A stretch of DNA of 64,000 nucleotides from Lachnospiraceae bacterium. GTDB taxonomy: Bacteria; Bacillota; Clostridia; Lachnospirales; Lachnospiraceae. Made by a program: the position numbers and the translations under genes. Under the pieces are notes generated by a model that was not told where the DNA came from, searched no databases, and saw only the letters and a list, made by a program, of their open reading frames with translations. Every line of letters begins with the position of its first letter. Position 1 is the first letter of the stretch. The stretch lies in contig JAFRYE010000068.1 of NCBI GenBank assembly GCA_017441265.1, positions 1 through 64,000 of the forward strand, written 5' to 3'. This document shows positions 7,345 through 14,817 of this stretch, one piece after another.

Positions 7345-8640
7345 ATGTTTGCTGATACGGCAACAATCTATATCCGCTCCGGCAACGGCGGCGACGGCCA
7401 TGTCGGGTTCCGCCGCGAGTTGTTTGTGGCGGCCGGCGGTCCTAACGGCGGAGACGGCGGCAAAGGCGGCGATCTCATTTTTGAGGTGGATGAAGGCCTG
7501 AACACGCTCAATGATTTCCGTTATATCCGAAAGTATTGCGCCGGCAACGGCGAGAACGGCGGCAACAACTGCTGCCACGGTAAGGACGGCGAGGATCTTG
7601 TTGTCAAGGTGCCGGAAGGGACCCTGATCAAAGAGGCGGAGAGCGGCAAAGTCATCGCGGATATGTCCCATGAAAACCGGCGAGTCGTGTTGCTTCGAGG
7701 CGGCCGCGGCGGCAAGGGCAACATGCATTACGCAACGGCGACGATGCAGGTTCCGAAGTACGCCCAGCCCGGCCAGAAAGGCCGTGAACTGAACGTCACG
7801 CTGGAGCTTAAGGTGATCGCCGATGTCGGACTTGTCGGGTTCCCGAACGTCGGCAAATCGACGTTCCTCTCGCGTGTTTCCAACGCGCGACCGAAGATTG
7901 CCAATTATCATTTTACGACGCTCAATCCGAATCTCGGAGTCGTCGCTCTGGAGGGTACGGACGGCTTCGTCATCGCCGATATCCCAGGCCTGATCGAGGG
8001 TGCATCGGAAGGCGTCGGACTCGGACACCGGTTCCTTCGTCACGTGGAGCGCTGTCGTGTGATCCTTCACATTGTCGATGCCGCTTCGACGGAAGGTCGC
8101 GATCCGATCGACGATATCCGGTTGATCAACGAGGAACTCCGCAAATACAGCGCGGTTTTGGCCGAAAAGCCGCAGATCATTGTCGCCAACAAGATGGACG
8201 CACTCTCGGAGGAAGACCGGGAGGTTGCTTTGGAATTGATCCGGGAAGGCATCAAGGATATGATGCCCGATGCGACGGTGCTTCCCATGTCGGCAGTGAG
8301 CGGCAAAGGCGTCAAAGAAGTGCTTTACGCCGCGTACCACATGCTTAAACAGTGCGAACAGGAGCCGATCGTGTTTGAGCAGGAATATTTTCCGGATGCG
8401 GACATCGCCTCCGAAGAGCCTTTTACGGTGGAGTACGATGCCGAGAACAGTGTGTACGTCGTGGAGGGACCGAGGATCGAGCGCATGCTCGGATACACGA
8501 ATCTCGATTCCGAGAAGGGCTTTGAATTCTTCCAGAATTTCTTAAAGACCAACGGAATTCTCGAACAGCTCGAAGCGCTCGGGATCCAGGAGGGTGACAC
8601 GGTTCGCATGTACGGACTTCAATTCGATTATTACAAGTAA
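7345..8640 (+). CDS. obgE: Obg-family GTPase
   Basis: 431 residues with the three Obg domains: glycine-rich N-terminal Obg fold (1-158, e.g. GGDGGKGGD), G domain (G1 GFPNVGKST, G3 DIPGLIEGA, G4 NKMD) and a C-terminal OCT domain (about 350-431). It assists late 50S assembly and links GTP and stress signalling to growth. GCAGGAGGCACT precedes the ATG. It follows the rpmA terminator and precedes yhbY, the usual Firmicute order. Confidence 0.96.
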   Translation: MFADTATIYIRSGNGGDGHVGFRRELFVAAGGPNGGDGGKGGDLIFEVDEGLNTLNDFRYIRKYCAGNGENGGNNCCHGKDGEDLVVKVPEGTLIKEAESGKVIADMSHENRRVVLLRGGRGGKGNMHYATATMQVPKYAQPGQKGRELNVTLELKVIADVGLVGFPNVGKSTFLSRVSNARPKIANYHFTTLNPNLGVVALEGTDGFVIADIPGLIEGASEGVGLGHRFLRHVERCRVILHIVDAASTEGRDPIDDIRLINEELRKYSAVLAEKPQIIVANKMDALSEEDREVALELIREGIKDMMPDATVLPMSAVSGKGVKEVLYAAYHMLKQCEQEPIVFEQEYFPDADIASEEPFTVEYDAENSVYVVEGPRIERMLGYTNLDSEKGFEFFQNFLKTNGILEQLEALGIQEGDTVRMYGLQFDYYK

Positions 8641-8652
8641 ACGAGGGTATTT

Positions 8653-8946
8653 ATGACGAGTAAACAAAGAGCCTATCTCAAGGGATTGGCCATGAATCTG
8701 GACCCGATCTTCCGCGTCGGAAAATCAAGCATTTCCCCGGAACTATGCGAAGGACTGCGGGAAGCACTGGAAGCACGCGAACTGATCAAGATCGCAGTGC
8801 TGAACAACTGTGAGGACGACCCTAAGGAGCTGGCGCAGCTCATTTCGGAGAGAACCGGTTCGGAGACCGTTCAGGTCATCGGCAAACGAATTATTTTGTA
8901 TAAAGAGTCAAAAACGAAAAAGACGATTGAACTTCCGAGAGCTTAG
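8653..8946 (+). CDS. yhbY: YhbY-family CRM-domain RNA-binding protein
   Basis: 97 residues forming one CRM domain: LTSKQRAYLKG-like start, FRVGK and a C-terminal VQVIGKRIILYK strand. These proteins bind pre-50S particles. Starts 12 bp after obg, so it is in the same transcript. Its function in ribosome assembly agrees with Obg and RsfS on either side. Confidence 0.92.
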   Translation: MTSKQRAYLKGLAMNLDPIFRVGKSSISPELCEGLREALEARELIKIAVLNNCEDDPKELAQLISERTGSETVQVIGKRIILYKESKTKKTIELPRA

Positions 8947-8988
8947 AGTTACACTGATATCAGAGAAAATCGCGATTTCGGAGGGGTT

Positions 8989-10644
8989 ATGAGAGTAGGT
9001 ATATTGGGCGGTACGTTTGACCCGGTTCACAACGGTCACATTGCCATAGCACACGCTGCCAAAGAGCAATATGATCTCGACCGCGTATTTCTCATGCCGG
9101 CCTGTATTCCGCCTCACAAGCGCAGCAATGCGATCACGCCGGATATTCACAGATTGGAGATGTTGCAGCTTGCGTTGCAGTCGGAGGACGGTCTGGCGAT
9201 CAATCTCACCGAATTCGCAAGAGGCGGTGTGTCGTATACTTCGGACACGTTGACCGCGCTTTTATCCGAACATCCGGATTCCGAGACGTACTACATCATG
9301 GGTGAGGATTCCCTGCGGGATTTTCCGACCTGGCATGAACCTGAAACCATCGCACGGTTGGTGAAGATCCTGGTCGCCATCCGTCAGGACAATGACGAAA
9401 CGTTTCGGGAGCTTCTCGCTGAGCGAAACCGGCAGTACAACAATGCGTTCCTTCCGCTGAATGTGCCGTATTGCAGCATCTCCTCGACCGCACTTCGGCG
9501 AACCCTGATAAACGGCGGTGTTACGACGGATATCAACCCGAAAGTCATGGATTACATCGACAATTTCGGTGTTTATACGCACAATCCGAAAGCGCTTCGC
9601 ATAGAGACGATCCGGGCTTGTGAAGGGTATCTGGAGAAGCTATCGAAAGAAGTCTCCGAACATCGTTTTTTGCATCTGCAGGGAGTCGCATTCACGGCGG
9701 CGGATCTGATGTTGCGGCATCTCCGGGCGATAGGAGCAAAACCCGATGCGGATGGATGTTTCGAAGGCGTACAGCAGGCGTTCATCGCGGGTGTTTTACA
9801 CGATTGCGCCAAGGGAATGAGCGGTCGCGAGAATTATGAATTCAGCATCGAACATGGGCTGATTCCGAAGGATTTCGATGAAAAATACAGCGAGACGCTG
9901 CATGCTCCCGTCGGAAAATGGCTGGCGGAACACACCTACGGCATCACGGACCCCGTGATCCTCACCGCGATCGAACAGCATTGTCTGGGCGATGTAGATA
10001 TGTCGGACGTTTCTCTGGCGGTCTATGTAGCGGACTATCTTGAGCCGGGGAGGGAATTCGAACCGGCCCTGATGTCCATGAACAAACTTCGAAAGGTTGC
10101 CTATGAAAACCTTTTGGAGGGCGCATACCTGGCCGCATGTTCGGTCATTCGGTTCCTGCAGGACATCAAAGCGGACATCTGTCCGAAAAGTTTTCTCACT
10201 GCAGATGCGTTGAAAGAACGTCTGAAGTGGGAGACAAATACTGTGAAATCAAACTCAAAGGAGAAGAGTATGAAAGAATATCAATCCATCGATCTTGCAA
10301 AAGCGGCGTTTCAGGCCCTGGAAGACAAGAAAGGGTACGATATCCGCGTGATCAAGATCGAGAACATCACGACGATCGCCGATTATTTTGTGATCGCCGA
10401 CGGTAACAATCCTTCCCAGGTAGAGGCTATGGTTGACGAAGTTCAGATGAAACTGTACAAGGAATTCGAGATCGAGCCAAAGCGGATCGAGGGTGCCCGT
10501 AACAGCGGGTGGATCCTGATGGATTACGGCGATATCGTCGTTCATGTATTCTCGTCGCAGGATCGTTTGTTCTATGATCTCGAGCGTGTGTGGAGAGACG
10601 GTGAAAGCCTGGATACCACTGAGTGGAAAGAAGTGAATAAATAA
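8989..10644 (+). CDS. nadD: NadD-YqeK-RsfS three-domain fusion
   Basis: One 551-residue reading frame with three enzymes or factors usually made separately. Residues 1-205 are nicotinate mononucleotide adenylyltransferase (GGTFDPVHNGH, SSTALR), the NAD synthesis step. Residues about 206-415 are a YqeK HD hydrolase (HD at 271-272, EQH, ADYLEPGR), the family that cleaves diadenosine tetraphosphate. Residues 428-551 are RsfS, which binds L14 and blocks subunit joining in starvation. No stop separates the parts. An internal ATG at 10270 (codon 428) has AAAGGAG 6 bp upstream, so free RsfS of 124 residues may also be made. Starts GTTATG after GGAGGG. Confidence 0.93.
   Translation: MRVGILGGTFDPVHNGHIAIAHAAKEQYDLDRVFLMPACIPPHKRSNAITPDIHRLEMLQLALQSEDGLAINLTEFARGGVSYTSDTLTALLSEHPDSETYYIMGEDSLRDFPTWHEPETIARLVKILVAIRQDNDETFRELLAERNRQYNNAFLPLNVPYCSISSTALRRTLINGGVTTDINPKVMDYIDNFGVYTHNPKALRIETIRACEGYLEKLSKEVSEHRFLHLQGVAFTAADLMLRHLRAIGAKPDADGCFEGVQQAFIAGVLHDCAKGMSGRENYEFSIEHGLIPKDFDEKYSETLHAPVGKWLAEHTYGITDPVILTAIEQHCLGDVDMSDVSLAVYVADYLEPGREFEPALMSMNKLRKVAYENLLEGAYLAACSVIRFLQDIKADICPKSFLTADALKERLKWETNTVKSNSKEKSMKEYQSIDLAKAAFQALEDKKGYDIRVIKIENITTIADYFVIADGNNPSQVEAMVDEVQMKLYKEFEIEPKRIEGARNSGWILMDYGDIVVHVFSSQDRLFYDLERVWRDGESLDTTEWKEVNK
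10257..10272 (+). promoter_or_regulatory. rsfS: Internal ribosome-binding site and start for RsfS
   Basis: AAAGGAG at 10257-10263 with 6-bp spacing to ATG 10270, inside the NadD-YqeK-RsfS frame. The ATG is at the expected N-terminus of RsfS (MKEYQSIDLAKAA). It would give a separate 124-residue RsfS in addition to the fusion. Confidence 0.65.
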
Positions 10645-10647
10645 GAA

Positions 10648-10682
10648 AAAACATCCCGGACCTTGGCAGTCCGGGATGTTTT
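10648..10682. terminator. Bidirectional terminator between rsfS and lexA
   Basis: A 14-bp perfect stem (10648-10661 with 10669-10682) with a 7-nt loop. The arms begin with AAAA and end with TTTT, so it can stop both the plus-strand nadD transcript and the minus-strand lexA transcript. Confidence 0.93.
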
Positions 10683-10704
10683 GCGTATGAATCAAATTGT
10701 AAGA

Positions 10705-11319
10705 TCAGCGATAGAAGCGGAACAGTCCGATCACGACGCCGAGAATGCTGCATTCGTCGACGATGATCGGTGACATGGAGTCGTTGGCGGGCTGCAGACG
10801 ATAATGCCCGTTCTCTTTATAAAATGTTTTGACCGTTGCGGAGTCCTCGACAAGAGCGACAACAACTTCGCCGTTGCGTGCGGTGTTTTGCTTGCGAACG
10901 AGGATCCGGTCACCGTTAAAAATTCCAAGGTTGATCATACTGTCGCCTTTAACCGTGAGGAAGAACGTTTCCGCATTGGGCATATACTCCGCAGGAATCG
11001 GAAAATAATCCACGATAGATTCCTCGGCTAAGATCGGCTGCCCCGCGGCGACGGTACCGACAACAGGAACATTGACCATCTCGCGTTCGGCAGGGCGGAA
11101 GGTATCATCGATAATCTCGATGCATCGAGGCTTCGCAGGGTCTCTGCGAATGTATCCTTTTTCTTCCAGCGTATTGAGATGACTGTGTACCGAAGACGTA
11201 GAGCGAAGATTCACACCTTCACATATATCGCGCACTGTCGGGGGATACCCTTTTTTCAATATCTGATCTTTGATGAAAACAAGAACTTCTTCCTGCTTCT
11301 TGGTGAGCTTATCCGCCAT
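10705..11319 (-). CDS. lexA: LexA repressor
   Basis: SOS repressor of 204 residues, the normal length, from ATG 11319 (GGAGG 5 bp upstream). It has an N-terminal winged helix (PPTVRDICEGVNLRSTSSVHSHL), then the self-cleavage bond A92-G93 in VGTVAAGQ and the Ser127/Lys164 catalytic dyad (GDSM; TVKTF). RecA filaments on damaged DNA trigger cleavage. An upstream in-frame extension is excluded because the promoter lies at 11369-11397. Divergent from a YneA-like SOS gene, with four LexA-type boxes between, so it is autoregulated. Confidence 0.96.
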   Translation of the reverse strand: MADKLTKKQEEVLVFIKDQILKKGYPPTVRDICEGVNLRSTSSVHSHLNTLEEKGYIRRDPAKPRCIEIIDDTFRPAEREMVNVPVVGTVAAGQPILAEESIVDYFPIPAEYMPNAETFFLTVKGDSMINLGIFNGDRILVRKQNTARNGEVVVALVEDSATVKTFYKENGHYRLQPANDSMSPIIVDECSILGVVIGLFRFYR

Positions 11320-11368
11320 AACGACCTCCGTTCTGTCCGAAGACATACATAATTCATCCTTTGTTTCA

Positions 11369-11397
11369 ATCATAGCACACCGAAAACGAAAAATCAA
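11369..11397 (-). promoter_or_regulatory. lexA promoter
   Basis: Minus strand TTGATT (11397-11392), 17-bp spacer, TATGAT (11374-11369). A LexA-type box at 11395-11408 overlaps the -35. Confidence 0.75.
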
Positions 11398-11408
11398 ACA
11401 CTTGTTCG
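11395..11408 (-). promoter_or_regulatory. LexA box overlapping the lexA -35
   Basis: CGAACAAGTGTTTG on the minus strand, 12 of 14 positions matching the perfect box found at 11517. Its position predicts autorepression of lexA. Confidence 0.75.
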
Positions 11409-11443
11409 TGTTTTTGCTTCGTCAAAGTGAACAAATTTTCGGG

Positions 11444-11457
11444 TAAACATTTGTTCG
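11444..11457 (-). promoter_or_regulatory. LexA box in the lexA-yneA intergenic region
   Basis: CGAACAAATGTTTA on the minus strand, 12 of 14 matching the perfect box at 11517. It lies between the two divergent promoters and could serve either. Confidence 0.7.
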
Positions 11458-11476
11458 ATTTTTCGCTTTAGATCTA

Positions 11477-11505
11477 TTGACAATTCGAACGGCTGTTCGT
11501 ATAAT
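11477..11505 (+). promoter_or_regulatory. Consensus promoter of the YneA-like SOS gene
   Basis: Perfect TTGACA (11477-11482), 17-bp spacer, perfect TATAAT (11500-11505). The last 14 bases of the spacer are a LexA box, so a very strong promoter is held off by repressor bound between its two elements. Confidence 0.9.
11486..11499 (+). promoter_or_regulatory. LexA box in the promoter spacer
   Basis: CGAACGGCTGTTCG, a 5-bp-arm palindrome that fits the Firmicute LexA consensus and ends at the base before the -10 hexamer. Confidence 0.88.
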
Positions 11506-11516
11506 GAAGTCACAAA

Positions 11517-11530
11517 CGAACAAATGTTCG
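11517..11530 (+). promoter_or_regulatory. LexA box downstream of the -10
   Basis: CGAACAAATGTTCG, a close match to the Gram-positive LexA consensus, just after the predicted transcription start. With the spacer box it gives double control. Confidence 0.88.
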
Positions 11531-11570
11531 CAGTGTTTAATTGATCAGTGGGAAACAGGAGAGTGCATTG

Positions 11571-11924
11571 ATGAATACGAATGTAAACAAAAGAACTTCC
11601 GAAAGACAAAACCGTAATCACAGACGAATGGTACGCATGATCCGTCGTCGTCTTCTTGTATTTCTTGTAGTTTTCGGTATCTCTCTCGTTGCCGTGACCG
11701 CGTTCTCCGGTGCTGAAAAGACAAGCGCAAAAACCGATCGAACGAAGATGCTGACTTCGGTATATGTGCAGGAAGGCGACAGCCTTTGGAGCATTGCGGA
11801 AGAGTATTATACTCCCGAATTCGGAAGCATCCGGGAGTATGTAAAAGAGATCCGTAATACGAACGGACTTTCCGGAGACAAGATTCTCTACGGTTACACT
11901 CTGCTCATTCCGTATTACAATTGA
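11571..11924 (+). CDS. YneA-like SOS cell-division suppressor, LysM protein
   Basis: 117 residues: a basic N-terminus, one membrane helix (about 27-46) and an extracytoplasmic LysM domain (about 63-115, VQEGDSLWSIAEEYY). This matches the YneA type of SOS-induced division inhibitor, which sits divergently next to lexA in Bacillus. Such proteins delay septation while DNA is repaired. ATG 11571 follows AGGAGA; an upstream in-frame start at 11541 lacks a good site. Control by LexA is strongly supported by two boxes. The gene overlaps the convergent ttcA-like gene by 10 bp at its 3' end. Confidence 0.88.
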   Translation: MNTNVNKRTSERQNRNHRRMVRMIRRRLLVFLVVFGISLVAVTAFSGAEKTSAKTDRTKMLTSVYVQEGDSLWSIAEEYYTPEFGSIREYVKEIRNTNGLSGDKILYGYTLLIPYYN

Positions 11925-12640
11925 TCGGATTTGATTTTCCAGCTCGGTAAAGAATCGACCATTGCGCGGAACAAGCGATCGCGGATTCCCGGAGCATCGT
12001 CGTTCAGGTGCCGGATTAATTGCTTGACATCCTCACGCTTGGTCTCGCCGTCTGCAGGGCAGGGGTTCCGAAATACCGGTAGGTCATAAAGGTTCTTGAA
12101 GCCTACGATATCGCACTCGTTGACATACAAAAGCGGTCGGATCAGCGTCACGTTCTTTCGGTCAAGATAGGTTACCGGAGAGAATGAGTGGACCCGTCCC
12201 TCGTAAATCAGTGACATCAGAAAAGTCTCTATTGCATCGTCTCTGTGATGCGCATATGCAATCTTATTACATCCAAGGCGGATTGCCGTATCATTGAATG
12301 CTCCTTTGCGCAGTTTTGCGCAAAGGCTGCAGGGGTTGGGCTCTTTTCGGATATTGAATATGATATCCGCAATCTCGGTCTTTTCTATGGTTAATTCGAC
12401 ACCGGCTTCTTTACAGAATTCCTCTGTTTTCCGATAATCAATATCGTATCCGAGGTTCACCGAAATTGCTGTCAATTCGTACTTGTGAGGGTAAAATCTC
12501 CTCAATTCCGCCAATGCTTTCAATAATGTCAGACTGTCTTTGCCGCCGGAAATGCCGACGGCGATTTTGTCGCCGTCCCGGATCATTTCATAGTCGTCGA
12601 CGGCTTTTCTTGTTAAACTCAGTAAATGCTGCAATTTCAT
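11915..12640 (-). CDS. TtcA-family tRNA thiolation enzyme (PP-loop)
   Basis: 241 residues with the ATP-pyrophosphatase PP-loop SGGKDS (31-36) and a CSLC pair (C104, C107) typical of TtcA, which thiolates cytidine 32 of tRNA using a [4Fe-4S] cluster. A third Cys in NPCPADG (near residue 200) completes the usual ligand set. ATG 12640 follows GGAGG. Sits alone on the minus strand between plus-strand genes, with its own promoter. Substrate is inferred from family; related Firmicute proteins are often annotated only as 'TtcA family'. Confidence 0.82.
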   Translation of the reverse strand: MKLQHLLSLTRKAVDDYEMIRDGDKIAVGISGGKDSLTLLKALAELRRFYPHKYELTAISVNLGYDIDYRKTEEFCKEAGVELTIEKTEIADIIFNIRKEPNPCSLCAKLRKGAFNDTAIRLGCNKIAYAHHRDDAIETFLMSLIYEGRVHSFSPVTYLDRKNVTLIRPLLYVNECDIVGFKNLYDLPVFRNPCPADGETKREDVKQLIRHLNDDAPGIRDRLFRAMVDSLPSWKIKSDQL

Positions 12641-12660
12641 TTTACAATTCCTCCGTACAA

Positions 12661-12688
12661 ATTATAACAATTCCGCATGTGCTTTCAA
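12661..12688 (-). promoter_or_regulatory. Promoter of the TtcA-like gene
   Basis: Minus strand TTGAAA (12688-12683), 16-bp spacer, perfect TATAAT (12666-12661), 20 bp before the start codon. Confidence 0.75.
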
Positions 12689-12763
12689 GCGCTTTTTACA
12701 AAAGATATAGATACCTTGAAAGATTTGTGGTAGAATAAGGTAGACCATTTCGGAGGTGGAATC

Positions 12764-13684
12764 GTGATTTTTCAAATGCAAAGAATCTGCGACGAAATCA
12801 AGAAGAATATCAAAGGCAAGGACGCGATCATCAATCGTGTTCTTTGTACTATGCTTGCCGGCGGACATATTCTTCTCGAAGATATTCCCGGCGTCGGCAA
12901 AACAACGTTGGCCACGTCGATTTCCGAAGCTATGTCGCTTGATTATAAGAGAGTTCAGTTTACGCCGGATGTCATGCCCAGCGACATCACAGGCTTTAAT
13001 ATGTACAATGCCCAGACCCAGAAGTTCGAATACCATGAGGGCTCGGCAATCTGTAATCTTTTGTTGGCGGATGAGATTAACCGTACTTCCCCGAAGACGC
13101 AGTCCGCTTTGCTGGAGTTGATGGAAGAAGGGAAAGTAACCGTCGACGGCGTGACTCATTATATTCCGAAACCGTTTTTTGTCATTGCTACGCAGAATCC
13201 GTTCGGCTCTGCGGGTACGCAGCGTCTTCCGGAATCGCAGATGGACCGTTTTATGGTCCGCCTCTCCATGGGGTATCCCGACCACAGTGCATCGGTTGAA
13301 ATCCTTCGCACTGAGGCACTCAACGAAAAAGTCGATGCCGTGATGACGAAAGAGCAGCTTCTGGAGCTTCAGGAGTCCGTGAAATCGGTTTTTGTTGACG
13401 AAGCCATATTGGAGATGGTCGTCAATATTTCCGAGGCTTCCCGTACCTCTGAGAACATTCAGCTCGGTTTGAGCCCTCGCGGAGCGAAAGCTTTGCTTCG
13501 CATGGCCAAAGCCCAGGCATTTTTGAATAAGCGTGATTTTGTAACCGCACAGGATGTGATCGCGAACCTTTCCTGTGTGGCTTCCCATCGTATTGTCTTG
13601 AGCGCCAAAGCAAGAGCCAAGAACATCGATGTTGATTTTGTCCTGAATAAAATACTCGACGAGATCAATATGCCGAAGATCTGA
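12764..13684 (+). CDS. MoxR-family AAA+ ATPase
   Basis: 306 residues with Walker A GVGKTT (43-48), Walker B LLLADEINR, and the sensor region ATQNPFGSAGTQRLPESQMDRF characteristic of MoxR. These chaperone-like ATPases mature or activate partner complexes. The start is GTG after CGGAGGTGGAATC. It heads a MoxR-DUF58-transglutaminase operon, a conserved trio whose substrate is unknown in most species. I could not identify a good promoter in the 100 bp upstream. Confidence 0.93.
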   Translation: MIFQMQRICDEIKKNIKGKDAIINRVLCTMLAGGHILLEDIPGVGKTTLATSISEAMSLDYKRVQFTPDVMPSDITGFNMYNAQTQKFEYHEGSAICNLLLADEINRTSPKTQSALLELMEEGKVTVDGVTHYIPKPFFVIATQNPFGSAGTQRLPESQMDRFMVRLSMGYPDHSASVEILRTEALNEKVDAVMTKEQLLELQESVKSVFVDEAILEMVVNISEASRTSENIQLGLSPRGAKALLRMAKAQAFLNKRDFVTAQDVIANLSCVASHRIVLSAKARAKNIDVDFVLNKILDEINMPKI

Positions 13685-13729
13685 CCTGCCGGCGCCGCCT
13701 GATTATGCATTTGAGACTGGAGTAACCGC

Positions 13730-14800
13730 ATGAAAAGAGCGCTCGTGTACATTCAATATGGTATCTTTCTTGCGATCGTTATATTTTTGTATTTGTTCAA
13801 TAATCACCCGGTAACATTGTGCATCCTTTTGATCACGGTGTTGCTTCCTTTGCTTTCCGTCATCGCCTTCTTATCCACATATCGCAAGGTGCATATTGCC
13901 GTTTCCGTATCGATGCAGACGATCGGAAGGGGCGTCGACAACGCGATCATTTTCCGGTTGACCAATGAGACTCTGATCCCTCAGCCGCGGATCTATCTGC
14001 ATTATCGCATCTTTAACGACCTCAACACCAACGATCTTGAGTTTATCTCCGAAGTGTATGTCGGACCCCGGGAGAGTTTTGCTTACAAAATTCCGATCAA
14101 ATTCTCAAACTGCGGCGATTATCATGTCGTTTTGACCGAATACGAATGCAAAGATCTGTTCGGATTTCTGCGCAGAACGATCAAAACCAAGGACGCTGCC
14201 GAGGCATTTATCCTTCCTTCCGAGATCAATTTCGCCGGCACCGTGAATCTTGCCGGAGGAGCTTCAGAAGACGATACGGTGATTGAAGTGTTCGCGAAAG
14301 GGAATGACACATCGGAGATCTTCGAGATCCGGGATTACCGGATCGGAGACCGCCCGCAGCAGATTCACTGGAAACTCAGCGCAAAGGAACAGGAACTCAT
14401 GGTCAAGGAGTTCTCCGATGTCATGGGTGAGAGCTACGATATTCTGCTGTGCGATGACTATTCCGACAGCAAGCAACTGGATGCCTACTATGATCTGGTA
14501 TATTCCATAGGCTTGTATCTGGTTCGCAGCGGATGCGCTTTTTCCTATTGCTCGATCGGGGAGAATCGCGCGAAACTTGAGAGAGTTCATGTGTCGGACG
14601 AAGATAAAGTGAGGGAATGTATCATATCCATGTACTTCCGGAAACAATCCCGTTGCTCGTATTCGGATTTCGAAGCCCTGGGTGATTTCTCCGGAAAAGA
14701 TAAGCATATTATGTTGATCACGACGCAGTCGCTTCCGTCGCAACTGAACGGCAGGCAACTGTATAACCATAACAATCTGGCTAAACTCTATTCGGTGTGA
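13730..14800 (+). CDS. DUF58 membrane-anchored protein
   Basis: 356 residues: two N-terminal membrane helices (about 8-25 and 28-47), a beta-rich region, then the DUF58 signature YRIGDRPQQIHWKLSAKE followed by a von Willebrand A-like C-terminal part (ILLCDDYSDSKQLD). It is the usual partner of MoxR ATPases and forms the second gene of the operon. ATG follows TGGAGTAACCGC. Function is inferred only from the conserved neighbourhood. Confidence 0.88.
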   Translation: MKRALVYIQYGIFLAIVIFLYLFNNHPVTLCILLITVLLPLLSVIAFLSTYRKVHIAVSVSMQTIGRGVDNAIIFRLTNETLIPQPRIYLHYRIFNDLNTNDLEFISEVYVGPRESFAYKIPIKFSNCGDYHVVLTEYECKDLFGFLRRTIKTKDAAEAFILPSEINFAGTVNLAGGASEDDTVIEVFAKGNDTSEIFEIRDYRIGDRPQQIHWKLSAKEQELMVKEFSDVMGESYDILLCDDYSDSKQLDAYYDLVYSIGLYLVRSGCAFSYCSIGENRAKLERVHVSDEDKVRECIISMYFRKQSRCSYSDFEALGDFSGKDKHIMLITTQSLPSQLNGRQLYNHNNLAKLYSV

Positions 14801-14817
14801 GCGGCTGAAAGGAGCCT

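Noticed and set aside
7258..8340. Minus-strand frame opposite obg
   Set aside because: Antisense shadow; obg is certain from its GTPase motifs and domain order.
12700..12740. Promoter for the MoxR operon using TAGAAT at 12731
   Set aside because: No acceptable -35 at 15-19 bp; not strong enough to list.
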